DNA of 64,000 nt from Pararhodobacter aggregans (lineage in GTDB: Bacteria > Pseudomonadota > Alphaproteobacteria > Rhodobacterales > Rhodobacteraceae): the NCBI RefSeq assembly GCF_003075525.1, contig NZ_QDDR01000014.1:62001-126000 (forward strand). The letters are read 5' to 3'. This document shows positions 46,547 through 55,287 of this stretch, one piece after another. A program made the position numbers and the translations under genes. The notes under the pieces are model-generated. The model was not told the DNA's origin, ran no database searches, and was given only the letters and a program-made list of their open reading frames with translations. Every line of letters begins with the position of its first letter. Positions within the stretch are counted from its first letter, which is position 1.

Positions 46547-47824
46547 ATGTCCTCCATTCTGACCAACAGCACTGCCATGGTGGCGTTGCAGACCCTCAAG
46601 TCGATCAACGCCAACATGGGGAAAACCCAGAACGAGATCTCGACGGGCAAATCGGTATCGAGCGCCCGCCAGAACTCGGCCGTCTGGGCCATCTCCAAGA
46701 CCATGGAATCGGACGTCAAGGGCTTCAAGGGAATCGCCGATTCGCTCGCTCTGGGCTCCTCGACCGTCGCCACCGCGCGCTCGGCCTCGGAGCAGATCAC
46801 CGACCTTCTGACGGAGATCAAGGGCAAGATCGTCGCCGCCCAGGAAGACAACGTCGACCGGGAGAAGATCCAGACCGACGTCGCTGCCCTGCGCAACCAG
46901 ATCTCCACGATCGTCGGCGCGGCGCAGTTCAACGGCCTGAATCTGCTGTCCAACCGCGAAAGCGGCGCCACGGTTGCCAATATCGTCGGCAACACGGGCA
47001 ACGGTGCCGGCATTCTCGGCTCGGGCACCGTCAGCATCCTGTCGTCGCTCGATCGCAGCAGCGGCGGGACCGTCACGGCCTCGTCGATCACCGCCGCCAA
47101 GGCCGACCTGGGCACCCAGGCCTCGGTCCAGGGCACGGGCACCGATCTGGCCGCCGGTGCGGTCACCGGTGCGGGCGCCATCGCCACCGGTGCGACGGGC
47201 ACGCTCACCATCGTCGGTGACGTGGGCACGGCGGCACGGGGGGGCAACCGCGTCCTCGCGGGCGATTCCTACACCATCGGCGGTCTGACCGGCGTGTCCG
47301 GTGCCGTTCGCTACGTCGCCCGAGATGGCGATACGGTGAATGACATCGCCAGCGCCCTGAACGACATGCTGAACTTCCAGGCCGCGAAATCGGGGATCGC
47401 CATCTCGTCCACCGTGTCGGGCGCGGCGATCACCGTCACCAACGGCACCACGGCGGGGATCACCACCGCCATGACGCTGAACTCGGGCGGGACGGCCGGC
47501 GGCGGGCTGGAGATCCTCTCCAGCGTCGACGTGTCGACCTCGCAGGGCGCGGGAGCGGCGCTCAGCGCCATCGAAGGCCTGACCCAGACCGCGATCGAGG
47601 CTGCGGCCAACTTCGGTTCGGTGCAGGGGCGGATCGAGATCCAGAGCGAATATGTCTCCAACCTGATGGATTCGCTCAAGTCGGGGATCGGTTCGCTGGT
47701 CGACGCCAACATGGAAGAAACCTCGGCGCGCCTGCAGGCGCTCCAGGTGCAGCAGCAGCTGGGTATCCAGGCTCTGTCGATCGCCAACCAGGCGCCGCAG
47801 AACATCCTGGCGCTCTTCCGCTAA
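46547..47824 (+). CDS. fliC: Flagellin
   Basis: Structural protein of the flagellar filament. 425 residues with typical conserved ends: N-terminal MSSILTNSTAMVALQTLKSIN and ISTGKSVSSARQNSA, and C-terminal VDANMEETSARLQALQVQQQLGIQALSIANQAPQNILALFR-type helix, which form D0/D1. The central part (about 130-330) is Gly/Thr/Ala-rich, variable and beta-rich, exposed in D2/D3. It has no cysteine. A 9-bp GC hairpin follows, then flaF and flbT, which control its level. Confidence 0.96.
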   Translation: MSSILTNSTAMVALQTLKSINANMGKTQNEISTGKSVSSARQNSAVWAISKTMESDVKGFKGIADSLALGSSTVATARSASEQITDLLTEIKGKIVAAQEDNVDREKIQTDVAALRNQISTIVGAAQFNGLNLLSNRESGATVANIVGNTGNGAGILGSGTVSILSSLDRSSGGTVTASSITAAKADLGTQASVQGTGTDLAAGAVTGAGAIATGATGTLTIVGDVGTAARGGNRVLAGDSYTIGGLTGVSGAVRYVARDGDTVNDIASALNDMLNFQAAKSGIAISSTVSGAAITVTNGTTAGITTAMTLNSGGTAGGGLEILSSVDVSTSQGAGAALSAIEGLTQTAIEAAANFGSVQGRIEIQSEYVSNLMDSLKSGIGSLVDANMEETSARLQALQVQQQLGIQALSIANQAPQNILALFR

Positions 47825-47830
47825 GGCCTC

Positions 47831-47854
47831 GGGCCGGGGCTTCTGCCCCGGCCC
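47831..47854 (+). terminator. GC hairpin between fliC and flaF
   Basis: GGGCCGGGG (47831-47839) pairs with CCCCGGCCC (47846-47854) around a 6-base loop, 6 bp after the fliC stop. No T-run follows, so it may be an attenuator or 3' mRNA stabiliser that keeps flaF-flbT expression below fliC. Confidence 0.55.
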
Positions 47855-47889
47855 ATCCCCTCCATGTCTTCGCACCATGAGGCCTTGAG

Positions 47890-48273
47890 ATGAGTGTTGC
47901 TGCCTATGCGCGTACCAGTTACGGCGATCACGCCCGTGCGCTGAAAACCCCGCGTGATATCGAATATGACGTGCTGGCCCGGATCACCGGCCGCATCCAG
48001 TCGGAGCTTCCGCATCAGCCGGGCAAGATCACCCTCGCCCTGACCATGGCCCTGAACGACAACCGTCGCCTCTGGGCCACCTTCGCCACTGACCTTGCCA
48101 ATCCCGAGAACGGTTTTCCCGTCGATCTGCGGGCTCGGCTGTTCTCCCTGGCCGAATTCACCCTCAAGCACACCACGCAGGTGCTGACCGGCCGGGCCCG
48201 CGCCGATGTTCTGGCCGAGATCAACACCGCGGTGATGCGCGGGCTGCGACCGACCGGGGGGGCGCGGCCATGA
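47890..48273 (+). CDS. flaF: Flagellar biosynthesis regulator FlaF
   Basis: A 127-residue cytoplasmic protein, an alphaproteobacterial positive regulator or chaperone for flagellin synthesis. It has the family features AYARTSYGDHARALKTPRDIEYDVLARITGRI near 5-36, LALTMALNDNRRLWATFATDLA near 49-70 and LRARLFSLAEFTLKHT near 81-96. It overlaps flbT by 4 bp and acts in opposition to it: FlaF favours and FlbT limits flagellin production. Confidence 0.93.
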   Translation: MSVAAYARTSYGDHARALKTPRDIEYDVLARITGRIQSELPHQPGKITLALTMALNDNRRLWATFATDLANPENGFPVDLRARLFSLAEFTLKHTTQVLTGRARADVLAEINTAVMRGLRPTGGARP

Positions 48274-48677
48274 GCGGTCTGATCCTCAAGCTTGCCCCGC
48301 ATGAGCGCGTGCTGATCAACGGCGCGGTGATCGAGAATGGCGAGCGCCGCTCGCGCCTGTCGATCGTCACGCCGAACGCCAACATCCTGCGGCTCAGGGA
48401 CGCGATCCACCCCGGTGAGGTCTCGACCCCCGTGCGCCGAGTCGCCTATATCGCCCAGCTGGTCCTGTCGGGCGATGCCGCGGCGGAGGAGGCGACGCCG
48501 CAATTGCTGCGCGGCATCGAGCAGCTCAGCCAGGTGCTGACCGATCCTGACAGCCGGGCCCTGCTGGATCGCGCCAGCCAGGCGGTCCTGGACGGGGAAT
48601 TCTATCCCGCCATGCGCCATCTGCGGGCGCTCCTTCCCCGGGAGGAGCGGCTCTTCGCAGCCGCGACTCGGCAATGA
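48270..48677 (+). CDS. flbT: Flagellin mRNA regulator FlbT
   Basis: A 135-residue RNA-binding regulator; in Caulobacter FlbT binds the flagellin mRNA leader and promotes its decay. The family sequence is clear: LILKLAPHERVLINGAVIENG near 4-24, LSIVTPNANILRLRDAIHP near 30-48 and YIAQLVLSGD near 60-69. It overlaps flaF upstream and the DUF1217 gene downstream, so the three are coupled. The fliC leader with hairpins lies 1.7 kb upstream. Confidence 0.94.
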   Translation: MSGLILKLAPHERVLINGAVIENGERRSRLSIVTPNANILRLRDAIHPGEVSTPVRRVAYIAQLVLSGDAAAEEATPQLLRGIEQLSQVLTDPDSRALLDRASQAVLDGEFYPAMRHLRALLPREERLFAAATRQ

Positions 48678-49501
48678 GCTTCCAGCCGATCCTGCCCCTG
48701 GACGGCTATGTCGGCTGGCGTTTCCTGCAAAGGACGCTGGACAAGCAGCAGGCGGCGGCCAACGCCGCCCCGCAGCTGCAACGCGACGAGGCGCATTTCC
48801 GCGAGAAGATCGCCTCGATCACCAGCGCCGAGGACCTGGTCAAGGACCGCCAGCTGCTCTCGGTGGCGCTGACCGCTTTCGGCCTGCAGGACGATCTGCC
48901 GAACCGGGCCTATATCCAGAAGGTGCTGGAAAGCCCGGCCAAGGAGGAGGGCAGCTTCATCAACCGCCTCGCCGACCGGCGCTACAAGCAGCTGAACGCG
49001 GCTTTCGGGTTCGGCGATACCTATGTCTCGTGGAACCAGATCGACGAGACCTTCGCTGACCGCATGGTCGCGGCCTATCGCGACCAGAGCTTCGAGGTCG
49101 CGGTCGGGGCGCAAAACGAATCGATGCGGCTGGCGCTGGGCCTGCAACGCGACCTGGCCGATCTGGCCCGGCAGGACAGCAGCGAGCTGACACGCTGGTA
49201 TACGGTATTGGGCACCGGCAGCCTGCGTGCGGTTTTCGAAACGGCCTTCATGCTGCCGACCGGCTTTGGCGCATTGGATCTCGACCGACAGGTCGAGATC
49301 CTGCAAGGGCGGATGGAACAGCTGACCGGCTCGGACACGATCAGCCAGTTCAAGGACCCGGAAGCCGTTGATACGCTGATTCGGCGCTACTTTCTGGCCG
49401 GGCAGGTGAAGGCGATACAGGACAATGCGGTCGCGGGCAGCGGCGCGCTGACGCTTCTGCAGAATGGCCAGGCCTCGCTCCGCAGCATTCTGGGGCGCTG
49501 A
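48674..49501 (+). CDS. DUF1217 domain flagellar protein
   Basis: 275 residues. DUF1217 proteins occur in flagellar operons of alphaproteobacteria. It begins MSFQPILPLDGYVGWRFLQRTLDKQQ and is largely helical, with FREKIASITSAEDLVKDRQLLSVALTAFGL near 38-67 and the repeated YKQLNAAFGF / VETAF-type segments. No enzyme motif is evident; a structural or export-related role is presumed. It is coupled to flbT by a 4-bp overlap and is the last gene before 640 bp of gene-free DNA. Confidence 0.85.
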   Translation: MSFQPILPLDGYVGWRFLQRTLDKQQAAANAAPQLQRDEAHFREKIASITSAEDLVKDRQLLSVALTAFGLQDDLPNRAYIQKVLESPAKEEGSFINRLADRRYKQLNAAFGFGDTYVSWNQIDETFADRMVAAYRDQSFEVAVGAQNESMRLALGLQRDLADLARQDSSELTRWYTVLGTGSLRAVFETAFMLPTGFGALDLDRQVEILQGRMEQLTGSDTISQFKDPEAVDTLIRRYFLAGQVKAIQDNAVAGSGALTLLQNGQASLRSILGR

Positions 49502-50138
49502 GGGCGGCTGTCCCTGGCGCCGCGCCCGGGATGCGCCTTGCCGGGATTTGCCAGGACTGAGGGCCGTGCAATGCCTGATCGCGGGGAGCGCGGATTCACC
49601 GTCTCCGGTGCGACCGTCCGGCGCTGCCAGAGTTATACCCCGTCGGCCCTTCCCCCGTGCCTCCGGCCCGCCCGTCGCGTGGATTTCCTTTGGGCGATGC
49701 CACGACGCTGTTGATCGCCCCGCCGTTGTGTCCCCACACATCCGCACTACCCGCCAAAGGCGCTTCCCGCCCGCACGGCTTGGGAAAGCCTTCGGGAACA
49801 AGCGTCATTCCTGCCGCCCCGCGACCCGCCACGATCGGCGCAAACTGACGCAAGCCGGTAACACCACCGCCGCATCGATGAAGCGTCCCACCCCTCCACC
49901 AAGCGCAACGCAAAGGGGCCGCGATTCATCGCGGCCCCTCTGGAACCCCGGTCCGCCGGGAGGGCCGACGCGCTGGTCGATCTCTCACCGGAGCGTCGGA
50001 CTGGCGGATGCGTCCCGCGAGGCCCTCTGGCGATCCGTGCCAAACCGACCCTCAACGGCACCGATCAGAAGACCCCCTTCGCCAGGCCGTCCGACCGCGC
50101 CTTGCGGCGTTTCAGTCGGAGGGCAAGGCCGCAGGCGA
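49502..50138. other. Gene-free region between flagellar block and sdhB
   Basis: No gene is supportable. The only clear element is a terminator at 49914-49939 serving the sdh operon. Open frames across it give low-complexity products with no family features. Together with the 1.18-kb gap after ubiB it borders the flagellar block. Confidence 0.55.
49914..49939 (-). terminator. Terminator downstream of sdhB
   Basis: An 11-bp perfect stem, AGGGGCCGCGA (49914-49924) with TCGCGGCCCCT (49929-49939), loop TTCA. On the minus strand it is followed by TTG. It lies 200 bp after the sdhB stop. Confidence 0.65.
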
Positions 50139-50918
50139 TCAGACCACGCGTTCGACCATCATCTTCTTGATCTCGGCGATGGCCTTGGCCGGGTTCAGCC
50201 CTTTGGGGCAGGTCGAGGTGCAGTTCATGATCGTGTGGCAGCGATACAGTTTGAACGGATCGTGCAGCCCGTCCAGCCGCTCGCCCGTCATCTCGTCACG
50301 CGAATCGATGATCCAGCGATAGGCGTGCAGCAGGGATGCCGGGCCCAGATAGCGGTCGCCGTTCCACCAATAGCTGGGGCACGAGGTCGAGCAGCAGGCG
50401 CACATCACGCATTCATAAAGCCCGTCGAGCTTCTCGCGATCCTCGATCGACTGCCGCCATTCCTTGGCGGGGGTGTTCGACTTCGTCTCCAGCCAGGGCA
50501 TGATCGATTCGTGCTGGGCGTAGAAATGCGTCAGGTCGGGGATCAGATCCTTGACCACCGGCATGTGCGGCAGGGGGTAGATCTTCACGTCGCCCTTGAT
50601 CTCGTCCATGCCGAAGATGCAGGCCAGCGTGTTGCGCCCGTCGATGTTCATCGCGCAGGAGCCGCAGATCCCCTCGCGGCAGGACCGCCGGAAGGTCAGC
50701 GTCGGGTCGATCTCGTTCTTGATCTTGATCAGCGCGTCCAGAACCATCGGCCCGCAGCTGTCCATATCGACGAAATAGGTGTCGACCCGCGGGTTTTCGC
50801 CGTCATCGGGCGACCAGCGGTAGATGCGGAAGGTGCGCAGGTTCGTGGCGCCCGCCGGCTTCGGCCAGGTCTTGCCGGTCCGGATCGTCGAGTTCTTGGG
50901 GAGAGTCAGTTGAACCAT
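50139..50918 (-). CDS. sdhB: Succinate dehydrogenase iron-sulfur subunit
   Basis: Carries electrons from SdhA to ubiquinone through three iron-sulfur clusters. 259 residues with the [2Fe-2S] motif [15 protein letters not shown] (near 71-85) plus a later Cys, and the two ferredoxin-like motifs [12 protein letters not shown] (near 162-173) and [14 protein letters not shown] (near 219-232). It is separated from sdhA by a sulfotransferase-like gene but only 19 bp after it, so it is likely cotranscribed. Confidence 0.97.
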   Translation of the reverse strand: MVQLTLPKNSTIRTGKTWPKPAGATNLRTFRIYRWSPDDGENPRVDTYFVDMDSCGPMVLDALIKIKNEIDPTLTFRRSCREGICGSCAMNIDGRNTLACIFGMDEIKGDVKIYPLPHMPVVKDLIPDLTHFYAQHESIMPWLETKSNTPAKEWRQSIEDREKLDGLYECVMCACCSTSCPSYWWNGDRYLGPASLLHAYRWIIDSRDEMTGERLDGLHDPFKLYRCHTIMNCTSTCPKGLNPAKAIAEIKKMMVERVV

Positions 50919-50937
50919 CTCTAGCTTCCTTGCCGTA

Positions 50938-51768
50938 TCACTCTTGGGTCAGGACGACCGAGGGGGAGAACAGGGACTGGGAGGCTGCCACCAGCCCCCC
51001 CAGTCTGGTGAGGTTATAGGGGTTGAACCCCGCCGCATTCGCCCGGCGCATGAATTCCAGCGCCCCGGCGTTCAGACTTTCATTGCGCGCCCCGACGACG
51101 GGCTCAAGCCGGGCGAGCTGCTGTTCCGGCACGCCCAGGTGGCGCAGCATCTGCTGGCCCGGACGGTCGCGCGAGACCTGGTTCTCCAGCCGGAAGGCGG
51201 TGACCCGATCCGGCCCCGCCGCGGTGCAGAGCCGGGCGTGGAACCCGTCCCAATCGGCAATCGGCGCGGCCATGGTCTGGAAGGCGTCCCAGGTGCCCGT
51301 GTAGCCGTCGGTCTTGACGATCTGGTTGTGCAGGCTGCGTTTCCAGCCCGCCATGTCGCGGGTATAATAGACGAATTCCGGCCGATAAGGCGCAAAATGC
51401 GCATCCAGCAGCGCCACGATCCGGCCGATGAACGGATAGAGCTGGGTCTCGCCATAAGAGCCGGGCGGCGCGCCGACCAGATTCTCGTGGCTTATCAGCA
51501 CCGTCCCGGAGGTCTGCTCCAGCTCGGCCTTCATCGCGCGGATCGCCTCGACAAAGGCGGTTTCGCTCTCGGCCGAGGGCGCCCGGGAATACTCGAACGC
51601 CCGGCGCCCCAGTTGCTGCGCCGGGGTGCCCTTGCGCGGCGTGAAGAGCGTGAGCCAGGGTTTCAGCGCCCCGGCATTGGCCTGCAGGAATTGCTGCGCC
51701 GCAGTGGTCGCGGTCTTCTGCACGCCGATGTGCAGCACCAGCCGCCGCGGTCCTTGCTGGTCAGACAT
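50938..51768 (-). CDS. Sulfotransferase-like protein within the sdh operon
   Basis: A 276-residue protein opening with a PAPS-binding-type loop, [20 protein letters not shown] at about 10-29 (consensus HIGxxKTGTT), as in bacterial Stf proteins that sulfate glycans or small molecules. A region with [17 protein letters not shown] near 133-149 takes the place of the 3'-phosphate site (Arg and Ser kept). The enzyme may be a true sulfotransferase or a relative using the same P-loop. The gene lies between sdhA and sdhB; its start and the GGGGGG before it are inside the 3' arm of a long hairpin (51771-51832). Confidence 0.72.
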   Translation of the reverse strand: MSDQQGPRRLVLHIGVQKTATTAAQQFLQANAGALKPWLTLFTPRKGTPAQQLGRRAFEYSRAPSAESETAFVEAIRAMKAELEQTSGTVLISHENLVGAPPGSYGETQLYPFIGRIVALLDAHFAPYRPEFVYYTRDMAGWKRSLHNQIVKTDGYTGTWDAFQTMAAPIADWDGFHARLCTAAGPDRVTAFRLENQVSRDRPGQQMLRHLGVPEQQLARLEPVVGARNESLNAGALEFMRRANAAGFNPYNLTRLGGLVAASQSLFSPSVVLTQE

Positions 51769-51770
51769 GG

Positions 51771-51832
51771 GCGGCCCCCCCGGTCAAGCCGGCATCGCAG
51801 CAGCGCCGCGACGAGGCACAGAGGGGGGCCGC
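51771..51832 (-). promoter_or_regulatory. Long-range stem-loop after sdhA, covering next ribosome-binding site
   Basis: GCGGCCCCCC (51771-51780) and GGGGGGCCGC (51823-51832) are perfect complements 42 bp apart. On the minus-strand transcript the 5' arm begins 14 nt after the sdhA stop and the 3' arm (GGGGGGCCGC) ends 2 nt before the sulfotransferase-like gene's ATG, so its G-run, the only ribosome-binding site candidate, would be paired. It may terminate, attenuate or block translation. Confidence 0.6.
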
Positions 51833-51846
51833 AGCCATGGCAGACC

Positions 51847-53652
51847 TCAGTAGACGCGCGCCTTGGGCGCGATCTTCTTCAGCGCGATGCCGCCTTCGGC
51901 TTCGGTCGTCAGCGGGTCCAGCACCACCGGACGATAGTCCAGCTTCACCGAATTGCCCTCGACCCAGGCCAGCGTGTGCTTGCGCCAGTTCACGTCGTCG
52001 CGGTTCGGATAATCCTCATGCGCATGGGCGCCGCGCGATTCCTTGCGGGCCTCGGCGCCGACGATGGTCGCCAGCGCGCAGGGCATGAGGTTTTCCAGTT
52101 CCAGCGTTTCCATCAGGTCCGAGTTCCAGACCAGCGAGCGGTCCGTCACCTTCACATCCGGCATCTTGGCCGCGACGGCCTTCATCTTCTCGACGCCCTC
52201 GGCCAGGGTCTTGTCGGTGCGGAAGACAGCGGCGTCGGCCTGCATGGTCTTCTGCATCTCCAGCCGCAGTTCAGCGGTCGGGATCGCGCCCGTTGCATTG
52301 CGCAGCCGGTCGAAACGCTCCAGCGCCTTGTCGACCGCGGCCTTGGTGGTGTCGCGGTTCTTGGACGCCGGATCGACGATCTCACCGGCGCGGATCGCGG
52401 CGGCGCGGCCAAAGACCACGAGGTCGATGAGCGAGTTCGAGCCCAGCCGGTTCGCCCCATGCACCGAGGCGCAGCCAGCCTCGCCCACGGCCATCAGGCC
52501 GGGCGCGGTGCGGGTCGGGTTCTCGGCATCGGCGTTCAGCACCTCGCCCCAATAGTTCGTGGGGATACCGCCCATGTTGTAATGGACCGTCGGCAGAACC
52601 GGGATCGGCTCCTTGTTGACGTTCACACCGGCGAAGATGCGGGCGGATTCAGAGATCCCCGGCAGGCGCAGATGCAGCGTTTCCGGCGGCAGGTGGTTCA
52701 GGTGCAGGTGGATATGGTCCTTGTTCGGGCCGACGCCGCGGCCTTCGCGGATCTCCATCGTCATGCAGCGCGAAACCACGTCGCGCGAGGCCAGATCCTT
52801 GTAGGTCGGCGCGTAGCGTTCCATGAACCGCTCGCCTTCCGAATTGGTCAGGTAGCCGCCCTCGCCGCGCGCGCCCTCGGTGATGAGGCAGCCCGCGCCA
52901 TAGATCCCGGTCGGGTGGAATTGCACGAATTCCATGTCCTGCAGGGGCAGGCCGGCGCGGGCGATCATCCCGTTGCCGTCGCCGGTGCAGGTATGGGCCG
53001 AGGTCGCGCTGAAATAGGCGCGGCCGTAGCCGCCGGTGGCCAGCACGACCATCTTGGCGTTGAACTGGTGCAGCGTGCCGTCGTCGAGTTTCCAGGCCAG
53101 CACGCCCGTGCATTCGCCGTCATCCGACATCAAGAGGTCGATGGCGAAATACTCGATGTAGAACTGCGCCTTTTCCTTCAGCGAGCGGCCATAGAGCGTG
53201 TGCAGGATGGCGTGGCCAGTGCGGTCGGCCGCGGCGCAGGTGCGCTGCACGGGCGGGCCTTCGCCGAATTCGGTGGTATGGCCGCCGAAGGGACGCTGAT
53301 AGATCTTGCCCTCCTCGGTGCGGCTGAACGGAACGCCGTAATGCTCCAGCTCATAGACCGCGGCGGGGGCCGAGCGCGCGAGGTATTCCATCGCGTCGGT
53401 ATCGCCCAGCCAGTCCGACCCCTTCACGGTGTCGTACATGTGCCATTGCCAGCTGTCCGGGCCCATGTTCCCCAGGCTGGCGGCGATGCCGCCCTGGGCG
53501 GCAACGGTATGCGAGCGGGTGGGAAAAACCTTGGTGATGCAGGCGGTCTTCAGGCCCTGTTCGGCCATGCCCAGCGTCGCGCGGAGACCGGCGCCACCGG
53601 CGCCCACGACCACCACGTCATAGGTATGTTGTTCGATCGGATATGCGGTCAT
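51847..53652 (-). CDS. sdhA: Succinate dehydrogenase flavoprotein subunit
   Basis: Oxidises succinate to fumarate with covalently bound FAD. 601 residues from ATG 53652: the FAD Rossmann motif [16 protein letters not shown] near 12-27, the FAD-linking His in [14 protein letters not shown] near 42-55, and the catalytic [21 protein letters not shown] and [13 protein letters not shown]-like region ([15 protein letters not shown]). The upstream open frame to 53727 is not family sequence. It is 10 bp from sdhD and forms sdhCDA with it. Confidence 0.97.
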   Translation of the reverse strand: MTAYPIEQHTYDVVVVGAGGAGLRATLGMAEQGLKTACITKVFPTRSHTVAAQGGIAASLGNMGPDSWQWHMYDTVKGSDWLGDTDAMEYLARSAPAAVYELEHYGVPFSRTEEGKIYQRPFGGHTTEFGEGPPVQRTCAAADRTGHAILHTLYGRSLKEKAQFYIEYFAIDLLMSDDGECTGVLAWKLDDGTLHQFNAKMVVLATGGYGRAYFSATSAHTCTGDGNGMIARAGLPLQDMEFVQFHPTGIYGAGCLITEGARGEGGYLTNSEGERFMERYAPTYKDLASRDVVSRCMTMEIREGRGVGPNKDHIHLHLNHLPPETLHLRLPGISESARIFAGVNVNKEPIPVLPTVHYNMGGIPTNYWGEVLNADAENPTRTAPGLMAVGEAGCASVHGANRLGSNSLIDLVVFGRAAAIRAGEIVDPASKNRDTTKAAVDKALERFDRLRNATGAIPTAELRLEMQKTMQADAAVFRTDKTLAEGVEKMKAVAAKMPDVKVTDRSLVWNSDLMETLELENLMPCALATIVGAEARKESRGAHAHEDYPNRDDVNWRKHTLAWVEGNSVKLDYRPVVLDPLTTEAEGGIALKKIAPKARVY

Positions 53653-53662
53653 TCTTCCGTCC

Positions 53663-54040
53663 TCAGGCGCTGAACAGGATCGTGGCGATGGCGAAGACGC
53701 CTGCCGCCCCCAGCGCGAAGCTGACAAGTTTGTTCAGGACGAGCAGCACCAGACGGGTGCCGCCCTGGAAATAATCCTCGATCACCACCTGCATGCCGAT
53801 GGCGAAATGCCAGGCGGCGACGCCCAGGAACAGCGCCGCGGTCAGGGCGTTGCCGAAGGACGAATAGGTGGCGACCAGCGCCTCGTACCCGCCGCCCAGG
53901 GCGCGGCCGAAGGGGATCAGGAACAGGATGGTTAGCGGCACCAGCGCGATCGAGGTCACGCGCTGCACCCAGAAATGATGCACGCCCTCGCCCGCCCGGC
54001 CCAGGCCCGCAACGCGGTTGTAATCGGTCTTGTAGCTCAT
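53663..54040 (-). CDS. sdhD: Succinate dehydrogenase membrane anchor subunit
   Basis: A 125-residue inner-membrane subunit with three transmembrane helices (about 32-52, 62-82 and 98-122) that binds heme b and ubiquinone with SdhC. The family features are [25 protein letters not shown] near 14-38 and the heme-ligand His in [15 protein letters not shown] near 80-94. ATG 54040 is used; it lies 11 bp after sdhC. Confidence 0.92.
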   Translation of the reverse strand: MSYKTDYNRVAGLGRAGEGVHHFWVQRVTSIALVPLTILFLIPFGRALGGGYEALVATYSSFGNALTAALFLGVAAWHFAIGMQVVIEDYFQGGTRLVLLVLNKLVSFALGAAGVFAIATILFSA

Positions 54041-54051
54041 CGGATGCTCCT

Positions 54052-54435
54052 TCAGACCAGCAGGAGGGTCAGGACGGTCAGCAGCACCGAGGCGCCGATC
54101 ACCAGCCAGTTCGTCTTGGCCACGGTCGGCAGATCGAAGCCGCGGCCGAGGTCGAAGACGAAGTGGCGGATGCCGTTGGCGAAGTGGAACCACAGCGCCC
54201 AGAGCCCGGCGATCAGCACGATCTTGCCCAGCAGGCTGCTCAGCAGCCCGTCGGCCACGGCGAAATACTCGGGCGAATAGGCGCCCGCGACGAACCACCA
54301 GACGATCAGCAGGGCGGGGGCGCCCAGCGCGACGCCGGTGATGCGGGTCATGATGGAGATCTTTGCGACCAGCGGCAGGCGGTAGACCTGCAAATGCGGG
54401 GAAAGCGGCCGGTTGCCCCGGTTTACGTCAGCCAT
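54052..54435 (-). CDS. sdhC: Succinate dehydrogenase cytochrome b556 subunit
   Basis: A 127-residue membrane subunit with three hydrophobic segments. It starts NRPLSPHLQVYRLPLVAKISIMTRITG, with the conserved SPHLQVY and SIxHRxTG-like region near 30-36, and contains the heme ligand motif FHFANGIRHFVFDLGRGF near 82-99. It heads the sdh operon; about 130 bp upstream of its start are two GTGATCAC palindromes. Confidence 0.93.
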   Translation of the reverse strand: MADVNRGNRPLSPHLQVYRLPLVAKISIMTRITGVALGAPALLIVWWFVAGAYSPEYFAVADGLLSSLLGKIVLIAGLWALWFHFANGIRHFVFDLGRGFDLPTVAKTNWLVIGASVLLTVLTLLLV

Positions 54436-54563
54436 GTTCGTCCCTCTCTCTTGGCGCCCCATACTGTCTGGGCCTCCTGATAGCGGGTTTTCGCGTCAAG
54501 TCACGTGGGCATTTCCGCGAATACGGCTGATTCTGGCCGAGCCGGGCAAAAAAATCGGTGCCC

Positions 54564-54591
54564 GTGATCACAAATAATCTCGTGTGATCAC
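54564..54591. promoter_or_regulatory. Twin GTGATCAC palindromes upstream of sdhC
   Basis: The 8-bp palindrome GTGATCAC occurs at 54564-54571 and 54584-54591, centres exactly 20 bp apart (two helical turns), in an AT-rich stretch 129-156 bp upstream of sdhC. The second copy extends to TGTGATCACA. The geometry suggests a dimeric regulator binding twice on one DNA face to control the sdh operon; the regulator is unknown. Confidence 0.55.
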
Positions 54592-54616
54592 ACTCTTGGC
54601 GGTGCCGGCCATGCAA

Positions 54617-54643
54617 AAGGGCGGGCGCGATGCGCCCGCCCTT
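54617..54643 (-). terminator. Terminator of TorF-like porin gene
   Basis: A perfect 12-bp stem (54617-54628 with 54632-54643) around a 3-base loop, followed on the minus strand by further T residues (TTTT). It is 20 bp after the porin stop codon. Confidence 0.85.
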
Positions 54644-54663
54644 CGGGGTCGGATCAAGCGATC

Positions 54664-55287
54664 TCAGAAGCTGGCGGCGACCGACAGAGCCACGCGGTTC
54701 GACCCGCCGGTGATGGTGTGGAAGCGCCCGTCGATCGAGATGTTGTCGTTGAAGTCGTAGGTCAGCCCGGCGTTGCCATAGGCGTTCGAGCCGGTGGTGA
54801 CGCCCAGGGTGAACGAGCCGGTCAGGTTGGTGGCCAGCTGGGTGCTGAAGCCGACATGCCCGTCGTTCACCGTCAGGCCGCCGGCATGGCCCAGATAGAC
54901 CCCGCCCGACAGCGTCGCCGTCTCGCCCAGGGCCACTTCGCCCAGCATGTAGAACTCGCCGCTCGCGTCGCCGCTGTTGTTATAGAAGTAACGGACATAG
55001 CCGACGTCGAAGCTCGTGTTCTCGACCGACCAGCGATAGCCGCCGTAGACGTCGAGCTCGAAGTCATCGGGGCCCAGATCCACGTTCGACGCCCAGAGCC
55101 CGCCGTAGAAGCCGCCCGAGCTGGCTTCGACCCAGGGCTGGATCGCCGCGTGGTTCATGGTCTGCGTCGCGCCGCGCGAGATGTAGTCCGAGGTCAGCGT
55201 CACGCCGTAGGAAAGTTCGAATGCCGCGGCAGGAACCGAGGTGGCGGCAACGGCGCAGGCCGCGAGTGCGAGTTTGAAGGCTTTCAT
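54664..55287 (-). CDS. TorF family putative porin
   Basis: A 207-residue outer-membrane protein. Signal peptide: residues 1-22 (cleavage AAA-F). The mature part is made of alternating beta strands ending in a terminal Phe (VALSVAASF), typical of outer-membrane barrels, and starts with FELSYGVTLTSDYISRGATQT, the family hallmark. It probably forms a small barrel channel; the solute is unknown. It is a single-gene unit with its own terminator and a 450-bp upstream region. Confidence 0.85.
   Translation of the reverse strand: MKAFKLALAACAVAATSVPAAAFELSYGVTLTSDYISRGATQTMNHAAIQPWVEASSGGFYGGLWASNVDLGPDDFELDVYGGYRWSVENTSFDVGYVRYFYNNSGDASGEFYMLGEVALGETATLSGGVYLGHAGGLTVNDGHVGFSTQLATNLTGSFTLGVTTGSNAYGNAGLTYDFNDNISIDGRFHTITGGSNRVALSVAASF

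Noticed and set aside
50066-50138. Short hydrophobic-then-basic reading frame after sdhB ([14 protein letters not shown])
   Set aside because: It looks like a membrane-anchor tail, but has no start codon in frame and would need a frameshift from sdhB; sdhB already has normal length.
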